From contig CM059624.1 of the NCBI GenBank assembly GCA_030435675.1, forward strand, positions 31,085 to 95,084: a stretch of DNA of 64,000 nt, written 5' to 3'. Made by a program: the position numbers and the translations under genes. Positions 51,801 to 63,800 of this stretch are shown piece by piece; positions within the stretch are counted from its first letter, which is position 1; every line of letters starts with the position of its first letter. A model generated the notes under the pieces. It saw only the letters and a program-made list of their open reading frames with translations, was not told where the DNA came from and searched no databases. This DNA is from Steinernema hermaphroditum. Taxonomy: Eukaryota; Nematoda; Chromadorea; Rhabditida; Steinernematidae.

Positions 51801-52467
51801 GTAGACCTGCACGAGCCTGATCGAACGCGCCTATTCCCGTTGGGATTACTGTGGACTATCTTAGTTTCCTTGCAAAACTTTCAATTCGAGACAGTTAGGG
51901 CCTTGTTCATACAAAGAGTTATGCATCTGACCCTCCTGCTCCAAAGTACCATAGCATTTTTATGATCGGATCTTGTAGAACTGCACGAGCCTGATCGAAC
52001 GCGCCTATTCCCGTTGGGATTACTGTGGACTATCTTAGTTTCCTGCAAAACTTTCAATTCGAGACAGCAGGGTCCTTGCTCATACAAAGAGTTCTGCATC
52101 TGACCCTCCTGCTCCAAAGTACCATAGCATTTTTATGATCGGATCTTGTAGAACTGCACGAGCCTGATCGAACGCGCCTATTCCCGTTGGGATTACTTCG
52201 TGGACTATCTTAGTTTCCTGCAAAACTTTCATCTCCGCTGAGACAGCAGGGCCCTTGCTCACACCAAGAGCTCTGCATCTGACCCTCCTGCTCCAAAGTA
52301 CCATAGCATTTTTATGATCGGATCTTGTAGAACTGCACGAGCCTGATCGAACGCGCCTATTCCCGTTGGGATTACTGTGGACTATCTTAGTTTCCTGCAA
52401 AACTTTCAATTCGAGACAGCAGGGCCCTTGCTCACACCAAGAGCTCTGCATCTGACCCTCCTGCTCC

Positions 52468-52470
52468 TGT

Positions 52471-52516
<46 letters not shown>

Positions 52517-52528
52517 CACATAGAAGAG
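52468..52528. other. Foreign insert: TGTG, 41-base T run and 16 non-satellite bases
   Basis: After CTGCTCC the satellite is interrupted by TGTG (52468-52471), 41 consecutive T (52472-52512) and ACAACACATAGAAGAG (52513-52528). It then resumes at ATTTTTATGATT. Thirteen satellite bases (AAAGTACCATAGC) are missing, so this is a replacement. Read on the minus strand it is 16 bases followed by a 41-base A tract, which resembles the 3' end of a severely truncated retroposed element. No target-site duplication is visible. TGTGTT and AACACA flank the run as a 6-bp inverted repeat. A microsatellite expansion or a consensus error at a homopolymer are alternatives. Confidence 0.8.
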
Positions 52529-52689
52529 ATTTTTATGATTCCATCTTGTAGAACTGCACGAGCCTGATCGAACGCGCCTATTCCCGTTGGGATTACTGTG
52601 GACTATCTTAGTTTCCTGCAAAACTTTCAATTCGAGACAGTTAGGGCCTTTGTTCATACAAAGAGTTATGCATCTGACCCTCCCGCTCC

Positions 52690-52714
52690 ACCCCACTTTG
52701 GCCCCCCAACGCTA
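52690..52714. other. C-rich replacement in a monomer
   Basis: Following CCCGCTCC, the unit reads ACCCCACTTTGGCCCCCCAA and CGCTA before rejoining GATCTTATAG. The replaced stretch is within one base of normal length. Upstream GTTATGCATC and CCCGCTCC match the C-run variants of 30.8 and 31.6 kb. The next monomer starts AGAACCGCACCAGCC, also atypical. Confidence 0.72.
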
Positions 52715-53235
52715 GATCTTATAGAACCGCACCAGCCTGATCGAACGCGCCTACTCTCGTTGGATTTCCTGTGGACTATTCTAGTTTCCTGCAAAACTTT
52801 CAATTCGAGACAGATAGGGCCTTGTTCATGCAAAGAGCCCGCATCTGACCCTCCTGCTCCAAAGTACCATAGCATTTTTATGATTGGATCTTATAGAACT
52901 TGCACGAGCCTGATCGAACGCGCTCATTCCCGCTGGGATTACTGTGGACTATCTTAGTTTCCTGCAAAACTTTCAATTCGAGACAGCAGGGTCCTTGCTC
53001 ATACAAAGAGTTCTGCATCTGACCCTCCTGCTCCAAAGTACCATAGCATTTTTATGATCGGATCTTGTAGAACTGCACGAGCCTGATCGAACGCGCCTAT
53101 TCCCGTTGGGATTACTGTGGACTATCTTAGTTTCCTGCAAAACTTTCAATTCGAGACAGCAGGGCCCTTGCTCACACCAAGAGCTCTGCATCTGACCCTC
53201 CTGCTCCAAAGTACCATAGCATTTTTATGATTCCA

Positions 53236-53250
53236 TCTTGGCAAGAGGAA
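53236..53250. other. Small insertion at a monomer junction
   Basis: The usual CTTGTAGAACTGCAC is replaced by CTTGGCAAGAGGAACTGCAC, giving five extra bases at the normally invariant monomer start. No source is recognisable, and no neighbouring unit shares it. Confidence 0.75.
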
Positions 53251-54806
53251 CTGCACGAGCCTGATCGAACGCGCCTTATTCCCGTTGGGATTACTGTGGA
53301 CTATCTTAGTTTCCTGCAAAACTTTCACCTGAGACAGTTAGGGCCTTGTTCATACAAAGAGTTATGCATCTGACCTCCTGCTCCAAAGTACCATAGCATT
53401 TTTATGATCGGATCTTGTAGAACTGCACGAGCCTGATCGAACGCGCCTATTCCCGTTGGGATTACTGTGGACTATCTTAGTTTCCTGCAAAACTTTCAAT
53501 TCGAGACAGCTAGGGTCCTTGCTCAGCCTGTAAAGAGTTCTGCATCTGACCCTCCTGCTCCAAAGTACCATAGCATTTTTATGATCGGATCTTGTAGAAC
53601 TGCACGAGCCTGATCGAACGCGCCTACTCCCGTTGGATTTCCTGCGGACTATCTTAGTTTCCTGCAAAACTTTCAATCCGAGACAGCTTGGGCCTTGCTC
53701 ACACCAAGAGCTCTGCATCTGACCCTCCTGCTCCAAAGTACCATAGCATTTTTATGATCCGATCTTGTAGAACTGCACGAGCCTGGTCGAACGCGCCTAT
53801 TCCCGTTGGGATTACTGTGGACTATCTTAGTTTCCTGCAAAACTTTCAATTCGAGACAGTTAGGCCCTTGTTCATACAAAGAGTTCTGCATCTGACCCTC
53901 CTGCTCCAAAGTACCATACATTTTTATGATCGGTTCTTGTAGAACTGCACGAGCCTACCGAACGCGCCTATTCCCGTTGGGATTACCGTGGACTATCTTA
54001 GTTTCCTGCAAAACTTTCACTCCGAGACAGCAGGGCCCCTTGTTCACACAAAGAGCTCTGCATCTGACCCTCCTGCTCCAAAGTACCATAGCACTTTTAT
54101 AATCGGATCTTGTAGAACTGCACGAGCCTGATCGAACGCGCCTACTACTTGTTGGATTTCCTGTGGACTATCTTAGTTTCCTGCAAACCTTTCATTCCGA
54201 GACAGCAGGGCCCTTGCTCACACCAAGAGCTCTGCATCTGACCCTCCTGCTCCAAAGTACCATAGCATTTTTATGATCGGATCTTGTAGAACTGCACGAG
54301 CCTGATCGAACGCGCCTATTCCCGTTCGGATTACTGTGGACTATCTTAGTTTCCTGCAAAACTTTCAATTCGAGACAGATAGGGCCTTGTTCACACAAAG
54401 AGCTCTGCATCTGACCCTCCTGCTCCAAAGTACCATAGCATTTTTATGATTGTTTCTTGTAGAACTGCACGAGCCTGATCGAACGCGCCTATTCCCGTTG
54501 GGATTACTGTGGACTATCTTAGTTTCCTGCAAAACTTTCAATTCGAGACAGCAGGGCCCTTGCTCACACCAAGAGCTCTGCATCTGACCCTCCTGCTCCA
54601 AAGTACCATAGCACTTTTATAATCGGATCTTGTAGAACTGCACGAGCCTGATCGAACGCGCCTACTCACGTTGGGATTACTGCGGACTATCTTAGTTTCC
54701 TGCAAAACTTTCACTTCGAGACAGCAGGGCCCTTGCTCACACCAAGAGCTCTGCATCTGACCCTCCTGCTCCAAAGTACCATACCATTTTTATGATTGGA
54801 TCTTGT

Positions 54807-57800
54807 AGAACTGCACGAGCCTGATCGAACGCGCCTATTCCCGTTCGGATTACTGCGGACTATCTTAGTTTCCTGCAAAACTTTCAATTCGAGACAGATA
54901 GGGCCTTGTTCATGCAAAGAGTTCTGCATCTGACCCTCCTGCTCCAAAGTACCATAGCATTTTTATGATTCCATCTTGTAGAACTGCACGAGCCTGATCG
55001 AACGCGCCTATTCCCGTTGGGATTACTGTGGACTATCTTAGTTTCCTGCAAAACTTTCAATTCGAGACAGCAGGGCCCTTGCTCACACCAAGAGCTCTGC
55101 ATCTGACCCTCTTGCTCCAAAGTACCATAGCATTTTTATGATTGGATCTTGTAGAACTGCACGAGCCTGATCGAACGCGCCTATTCCCGTTGGGATTACT
55201 GTGGACTATCTTAGTTTCCTGCAAAACTTTCAATTCGAGACAGCTGGGCCCTTGTTCATACAAAGAGTTCTGCATCTGACCCTCCTGCTCCAAAGTACCA
55301 TAGCATTTTTATGATTGGATCTTGTAGAACTGCACGAGCCTGATCGAACGCGCCTATTCTCGTTGGATTTACTGCGGACTATCTTAGTTTCCTGCAAAAC
55401 TTTCAATTCGAGACAGCTAGGGCCTTGCTCACACAAAGAGCTCTGCATCTGACCCTCCTGCTCCAAAGTACCATAGCATTTTTATGATTGGATCTTGTAG
55501 AACTGCACGAGCCTGATCGAACGCGCCTACTCCCGTTGGATTTCCTGTGGACTATCTTAGTTTCCTGCAAAACTTTCAATTCGAGACAGCAGGGCCCTTG
55601 TTCATACAAAGAGTTCTGCATCTGACCCTCCTGCTCCAAAGTACCATAGCATTTTTATGATTGGATCTTGTAGAACTGCACGAGCCTGATCGAACGCGCC
55701 TACTCTCGTTGGGATTTCCTGCGGACTATCTTAGTTTCCTGCAAAACTTTCAATTCGAGACAGCAGGGCCCTTGCTCACACCAAGAGCTCTGCATCTGAC
55801 CCTCCTGCTCCAAAGTACCATAGCATTTTTATGATCGGATCTTGTAGAACTGCACGAGCCTGATCGAACGCGCCTATTCCCGTTGGGATTACTGTGGACT
55901 ATCTTAGTTTCCTGCAAAACTTTCAATTCGAGACAGAAGGGCCCTTGATCATACCAAGAGCTCTGCATCTGACCCTCCTGCTCCAAAGTACCATAGCATT
56001 TTTATGATTGGATCTTGTAGAACTGCACGAGCCTGATCGAACGCGCCTATTCCCGTTGGGATTACTGTGGACTATCTTAGTTTCCTGCAAAACTTTCAAT
56101 TCGAGACAGCTTGGCCCTTGTTCACACAAAGAGCTCTGCATCTGACCCTCCTGCTCCAAAATACCATAGCATTTTTATAATTGGATCTTGTAGAACTGCA
56201 CGAGCCTGATCGAACGCGCCTATTCCCGTTGGATTTCCTGTGGACTATCTTAGTTTCCTGCAAAACTTTCAATTCGAGACAGCAGGGCCCTTGCTCACAC
56301 CAAGAGCTCTGCATCTGACCCTCCTGCTCCAAAGTACCATAGCATTTTTATGATTGGATCTTGTAGAACTGCACGAGCCTGATCGAACGCGCCTATTCCC
56401 GTTGGGATTACTGTGGACTATCTTAGTTTCCTGCAAAACTTTCAATTCGAGACAGATAGGGCCTTGTTCATGCAAAGAGTTCTGCATCTGACCCTCCTGC
56501 TCCAAAATACCATAGCATTTTTATGATTGGATCTTGTAGAACTGCACGAGCCTGATCGAACGCGCCTACTCTCGTTGGGTTTACTGCGGACTATCTTAGT
56601 TTCCTGCAAAACTTTCAATTCGAGACAGCAGGGCCCTTGCTCACACCAAGAGCTCTGCATCTGACCCTCCTGCTCCAAAGTACCATAGCATTTTTATGAT
56701 CGGATCTTGTAGAACTGCACGAGCCTGATCGAACGCGCCTATTCCCGTTGGGATTACTGTGGACTATCTTAGTTTCCTGCAAAACTTTCAATTCGAGACA
56801 GCAGGGCCCTTGCTCACACCAAGAGCTCTGCATCTGACCCTCCTGCTCCAAAGTACCATAGCATTTTTATGATCGGATCTTGTAGAACTGCACGAGCCTG
56901 ATCGAACGCGCCTATTCCCGTTCGGATTTACTGTGGACTATCTTAGTTTCCTGCAAAACTTTCAATTCGAGACAGATAGGGCCTTGTTCATGCAAAGAGT
57001 TCTGCATCTGACCCTCCTGCTCCAAAATACCATAGCATTTTTATGATTGGATCTTGTAGAACTGCACGAGCCTGATCGAACGCGCCTACTCTCGTTGGAT
57101 TTCCTGTGGACTATCTTAGTTTCCTGCAAAACTTTCAATTCGAGACAGCAGGGCCCTTGCTCACACCAAGAGCTCTGCATCTGACCCTCCTGCTCCAAAG
57201 TACCATAGCATTTTTATGATCGGATCTTGTAGAACTGCACGAGCCTGATCGAACGCGCCTATTCCCGTTGGGATTACTGTGGACTATCTTAGTTTCCTGC
57301 AAAACTTTCAATTCGAGACAGCAGGGCCCTTGTTCATGCAAAGAGCTCTGCATCTGACCCTCCTGCTCCAAAGTACCATAGCATTTTTATGATTGGATCT
57401 TGTAGAACTGCACGAGCCTGATCGAACGCGCCTATTCCCGTTGGGATTACTGTGGACTATCTTAGTTTCCTGCAAAACTTTCAATTCGAGACAGCAGGGC
57501 CCTTGCTCACACCAAGAGCTCTGCATCTGACCCTCCTGCTCCAAAGTACCATAGCATTTTTATGATCGGATCTTGTAGAACTGCACGAGCCTGATCGAAC
57601 GCGCCTACTCTCGTTGGGATTACTGTGGACTATCTTAGTTTCCTGCAAAACTTTCAATTCGAGACAGCAGGGCCCTTGCTCACACCAAGAGCTCTGCATC
57701 TGACCCTCCTGCTCCAAAGTACCATAGCATTTTTATGATTGGATCTTGTAGAACTGCACGAGCCTGATCGAACGCGCCTATTCCCGTTCGGATTACTGTG

Positions 57801-60800
57801 GACTATCTTAGTTTCCTGCAAAACTTTCAATTCGAGACAGCTGGGCCCTTGCTCACACCAAGAGCTCTGCATCTGACCCTCCTGCTCCAAAGTACCATAG
57901 CATTTTTATGATTGGATCTTGTAGAACTGCACGAGCCTGATCGAACGCGCCTATTCCCGTTCGGATTTCCTGTGGACTATCTTAGTTTCCTGCAAAACTT
58001 TCAATTCGAGACAGCTAGGGCCCTTGTTCACACCAAGAGCTCTGCATCTGACCCTCCTGCTCCAAAATACCATAGCATTTTTATGATTGGATCTTGTAGA
58101 ACTGCACGAGCCTGATCGAACGCGCCTATTCCCGTTGGGATTACTGTGGACTATCTTAGTTTCCTGCAAAACTTTCAATTCGAGACAGCAGGGCCCTTGC
58201 TCACACCAAGAGCTCTGCATCTGACCCTCCTGCTCCAAAGTACCATAGCATTTTTATGATCGGATCTTGTAGAACTGCACGAGCCTGATCGAACGCGCCT
58301 ATTCCCGTTCGGATTACTGTGGACTATCTTAGTTTCCTGCAAAACTTTCAATTCGAGACAGATAGGGCCCTTGTTCAAGCAAAGAGCTCTGCATCTGACC
58401 CTCCTGCTCCAAAGTACCATAGCATTTTTATGATTGGATCTTGTAGAACTGCACGAGCCTGATCGAACGCGCCTATTCCCGTTGGGATTACCTGTGGACT
58501 ATCTTAGTTTCCTGCAAAACTTTCAATTCGAGACAGCAGGGCCCTTGCTCACACCAAGAGCTCTGCATCTGACCCTCCTGCTCCAAAGTACCATAGCATT
58601 TTTATGATCGGATCTTGTAGAACTGCACGAGCCTGATCGAACGCGCCTATTCCCGTTGGGATTACTGTGGACTATCTTAGTTTCCTGCAAAACTTTCAAT
58701 TCGAGACAGCAGGGCCCTTGCTCACACCAAGAGCTCTGCATCTGACCCTCCTGCTCCAAAGTACCATAGCATTTTTATGATCGGATCTTGTAGAACTGCA
58801 CGAGCCTGATCGAACGCGCCTATTCCCGTTGGGATTACTGTGGACTATCTTAGTTTCCTGCAAAACTTTCAATTCGAGACAGCAGGGCCCTTGCTCACAC
58901 CAAGAGCTCTGCATCTGACCCTCCTGCTCCAAAGTACCATAGCATTTTTATGATTGGATCTTGTAGAACTGCACGAGCCTGATCGAACGCGCCTATTCCC
59001 GTTGGGATTACTGTGGACTATCTTAGTTTCCTGCAAAACTTTCAATTCGAGACAGATAGGGCCCTTGTTCATACAAAGAGCTCTGCATCTGACCCTCCTG
59101 CTCCAAAATACCATAGCATTTTTATAATTGGATCTTGTAGAACTGCACGAGCCTGATCGAACGCGCCTATTCCCGTTGGGATTACTGTGGACTATCTTAG
59201 TTTCCTGCAAAACTTTCAATTCGAGACAGCAGGGCCCTTGCTCACACCAAGAGCTCTGCATCTGACCCTCCTGCTCCAAAGTACCATAGCATTTTTATGA
59301 TCGGATCTTGTAGAACTGCACGAGCCTGATCGAACGCGCCTATTCCCGTTCGGATTACTGTGGACTATCTTAGTTTCCTGCAAAACTTTCAATTCGAGAC
59401 AGATAGGGCCTTGTTCATGCAAAGAGTTCTGCATCTGACCCTCCTGCTCCAAAATACCATAGCATTTTTATGATTGGATCTTGTAGAACTGCACGAGCCT
59501 GATCGAACGCGCCTATTCTCGTTGGGATTACTGTGGACTATCTTAGTTTCCTGCAAAACTTTCAATTCGAGACAGCAGGGCCCTTGCTCACACCAAGAGC
59601 TCTGCATCTGACCCTCCTGCTCCAAAGTACCATAGCATTTTTATGATCGGATCTTGTAGAACTGCACGAGCCTGATCGAACGCGCCTATTCCCGTTGGGA
59701 TTACTGTGGACTATCTTAGTTTCCTGCAAAACTTTCAATTCGAGACAGCAGGGCCCTTGCTCACACCAAGAGCTCTGCATCTGACCCTCCTGCTCCAAAG
59801 TACCATAGCATTTTTATGATTGGATCTTGTAGAACTGCACGAGCCTGATCGAACGCGCCTATTCCCGTTCGGATTACTGTGGACTATCTTAGTTTCCTGC
59901 AAAACTTTCAATTCGAGACAGATAGGGCCCTTGTTCATGCAAAGAGTTCTGCATCTGACCCTCCTGCTCCAAAATACCATAGCATTTTTATAATTGGATC
60001 TTGTAGAACTGCACGAGCCTGATCGAACGCGCCTACTCTCGTTGGATTTCCTGCGGACTATCTTAGTTTCCTGCAAAACTTTCAATTCGAGACAGCAGGG
60101 CCCTTGCTCACACCAAGAGCTCTGCATCTGACCCTCCTGCTCCAAAGTACCATAGCATTTTTATGATCGGATCTTGTAGAACTGCACGAGCCTGATCGAA
60201 CGCGCCTATTCCCGTTCGGATTACTGTGGACTATCTTAGTTTCCTGCAAAACTTTCAATTCGAGACAGATAGGGCCCTTGTTCATGCAAAGAGCTTCTGC
60301 ATCTGACCCTCCTGCTCCAAAGTACCATAGCATTTTTATGATTGGATCTTGTAGAACTGCACGAGCCTGATCGAACGCGCCTATTCCCGTTGGGATTACT
60401 GTGGACTATCTTAGTTTCCTGCAAAACTTTCAATTCGAGACAGCTAGGGCCCTTGATCACACAAAGAGCTCTGCATCTGACCCTCCTGCTCCAAAGTACC
60501 ATAGCATTTTTATGATTGGATCTTGTAGAACTGCACGAGCCTGATCGAACGCGCCTATTCTCGTTGGGATTACTGTGGACTATCTTAGTTTCCTGCAAAA
60601 CTTTCAATTCGAGACAGCAGGGCCCTTGCTCACACCAAGAGCTCTGCATCTGACCCTCCTGCTCCAAAGTACCATAGCATTTTTATGATCGGATCTTGTA
60701 GAACTGCACGAGCCTGATCGAACGCGCCTATTCCCGTTGGGATTACTGTGGACTATCTTAGTTTCCTGCAAAACTTTCAATTCGAGACAGATAGGGCCTT

Positions 60801-63800
60801 GTTCATGCAAAGAGTTCTGCATCTGACCCTCCTGCTCCAAAATACCATAGCATTTTTATAATTGGATCTTGTAGAACTGCACGAGCCTGATCGAACGCGC
60901 CTACTCTCGTTGGGATTACTGTGGACTATCTTAGTTTCCTGCAAAACTTTCAATTCGAGACAGCAGGGCCCTTGCTCACACCAAGAGCTCTGCATCTGAC
61001 CCTCCTGCTCCAAAGTACCATAGCATTTTTATGATCGGATCTTGTAGAACTGCACGAGCCTGATCGAACGCGCCTATTCCCGTTGGGATTACTGTGGACT
61101 ATCTTAGTTTCCTGCAAAACTTTCAATTCGAGACAGATAGGGCCCTTGTTCATGCAAAGAGTTCTGCATCTGACCCTCCTGCTCCAAAGTACCATAGCAT
61201 TTTTATGATTGGATCTTGTAGAACTGCACGAGCCTGATCGAACGCGCCTACTCTTCCCGTTGGGATTACTCTGGACTATCTTAGTTTCCTGCAAAACTTT
61301 CAATTCGAGACAGCAGGGCCCTTGCTCACACCAAGAGCTCTGCATCTGACCCTCCTGCTCCAAAGTACCATAGCATTTTTATGATTGGATCTTGTAGAAC
61401 TGCACGAGCCTGATCGAACGCGCCTATTCCCGTTCGGATTACTGTGGACTATCTTAGTTTCCTGCAAAACTTTCAATTCGAGACAGATAGGGCCTTGTTC
61501 ATGCAAAGAGTTCTGCATCTGACCCTCCTGCTCCAAAATACCATAGCATTTTTATAATTGGATCTTGTAGAACTGCACGAGCCTGATCGAACGCGCCTAC
61601 TCTCGTTGGATTTCCTGCGGACTATCTTAGTTTCCTGCAAAACTTTCAATTCGAGACAGCAGGGCCCTTGCTCACACCAAGAGCTCTGCATCTGACCCTC
61701 CTGCTCCAAAGTACCATAGCATTTTTATGATCGGATCTTGTAGAACTGCACGAGCCTGATCGAACGCGCCTATTCCCGTTGGGATTACTGTGGACTATCT
61801 TAGTTTCCTGCAAAACTTTCAATTCGAGACAGCTAGGGCCCTTGCTCATACAAAGAGCTCTGCATCTGACCCTCCTGCTCCAAAGTACCATAGCATTTTT
61901 ATGATTGGATCTTGTAGAACTGCACGAGCCTGATCGAACGCGCCTATTCTCGTTGGGATTACTGTGGACTATCTTAGTTTCCTGCAAAACTTTCAATTCG
62001 AGACAGCAGGGCCCTTGCTCACACCAAGAGCTCTGCATCTGACCCTCCTGCTCCAAAGTACCATAGCATTTTTATGATCGGATCTTGTAGAACTGCACGA
62101 GCCTGATTGAACGCGCCTATTCCCGTTGGGATTACTGTGGACTATCTTAGTTTCCTGCAAAACTTTCAATTCGAGACAGCAGGGCCCTTGCTCACACCAA
62201 GAGCTCTGCATCTGACCCTCTTGCTCCAAAGTACCATAGCATTTTTATGATTGGATCTTGTAGAACTGCACGAGCCTGATCGAACGCGCCTATTCCCGTT
62301 CGGATTACTGTGGACTATCTTAGTTTCCTGCAAAACTTTCAATTCGAGACAGATAGGGCCTTGTTCATGCAAAGAGTTCTGCATCTGACCCTCCTGCTCC
62401 AAAATACCATAGCATTTTTATAATTGGATCTTGTAGAACTGCACGAGCCTGATCGAACGCGCCTACTCTCGTTGGATTTCCTGCGGACTATCTTAGTTTC
62501 CTGCAAAACTTTCAATTCGAGACAGCAGGGCCCTTGCTCACACCAAGAGCTCTGCATCTGACCCTCCTGCTCCAAAGTACCATAGCATTTTTATGATCGG
62601 ATCTTGTAGAACTGCACGAGCCTGATCGAACGCGCCTATTCCCGTTCGGATTACTGTGGACTATCTTAGTTTCCTGCAAAACTTTCAATTCGAGACAGCT
62701 AGGGCCCTTGTTCATGCAAAGAGCTCTGCATCTGACCCTCCTGCTCCAAAATACCATAGCATTTTTATAATTGGATCTTGTAGAACTGCACGAGCCTGAT
62801 CGAACGCGCCTACTCTCGTTGGGATTACTGTGGACTATCTTAGTTTCCTGCAAAACTTTCAATTCGAGACAGCAGGGCCCTTGCTCACACCAAGAGCTCT
62901 GCATCTGACCCTCCTGCTCCAAAGTACCATAGCATTTTTATGATCGGATCTTGTAGAACTGCACGAGCCTGATTGAACATGCCTATTCCCGTTGGGATTA
63001 CTGTGGACTATCTTAGTTTCCTGCAAAACTTTCAATTCGAGACAGCAGGGCCCTTGCTCACACCAAGAGCTCTGCATCTGACCCTCTTGCTCCAAAGTAC
63101 CATAGCATTTTTATGATTGGATCTTGTAGAACTGCACGAGCCTGATCGAACGCGCCTATTCCCGTTCGGATTACTGTGGACTATCTTAGTTTCCTGCAAA
63201 ACTTTCAATTCGAGACAGATAGGGCCTTGTTCATGCAAAGAGTTCTGCATCTGACCCTCCTGCTCCAAAATACCATAGCATTTTTATAATTGGATCTTGT
63301 AGAACTGCACGAGCCTGATCGAACGCGCCTACTCTCGTTGGATTTCCTGTGGACTATCTTAGTTTCCTGCAAAACTTTCAATTCGAGACAGCAGGGCCCT
63401 TGCTCACACCAAGAGCTCTGCATCTGACCCTCCTGCTCCAAAGTACCATAGCATTTTTATGATCGGATCTTGTAGAACTGCACGAGCCTGATCGAACGCG
63501 CCTATTCCCGTTCGGATTACTGTGGACTATCTTAGTTTCCTGCAAAACTTTCAATTCGAGACAGATAGGGCCCTTGTTCAAACAAAGAGCTCTGCATCTG
63601 ACCCTCCTGCTCCAAAATACCATAGCATTTTTATAATTGGATCTTGTAGAACTGCACGAGCCTGATCGAACGCGCCTATTCCCGTTCGGATTTCCTGTGG
63701 ACTATCTTAGTTTCCTGCAAAACTTTCAATTCGAGACAGCAGGGCCCTTGCTCACACCAAGAGCTCTGCATCTGACCCTCCTGCTCCAAAGTACCATAGC

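Larger units (their letters stand above)
51629..54806. repeat. Domain 5: second disturbed zone
   Basis: Monomers here carry unusual lesions: GTAGACCTGCAC near 51802, TTTCCTTGCAAAAC near 51866, ATTACTTCGTGG near 52192, TTTCATCTCCGCTGAGAC near 52228, a long T run at 52472, a C-rich replacement at 52690, GAACTTGCACG near 52905, CTTGGCAAGAGGAACTG near 53237, TTTCACCTGAGAC near 53323 and GAGCCTACCGAACG near 53951. GTTATGCATC recurs, as in domain 3a. TGATCGGATC, the marker of domain 6, begins to appear here. Confidence 0.85.

Noticed and set aside
52468..52528. Intact SINE or LINE insertion
   Set aside because: Only 16 non-satellite bases accompany the T run, with no internal promoter, body or target-site duplication. 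At most it is a remnant, so it is listed as a foreign insert only.
28026..58115. Plus-strand open frames of 66-67 codons, and a 119-codon frame at 52598-52957
   Set aside because: All translate the satellite from the TTGGATCTTGTAGAACTG segment. The longest one arises because the C-rich replacement and indels remove stops. No independent evidence for genes.
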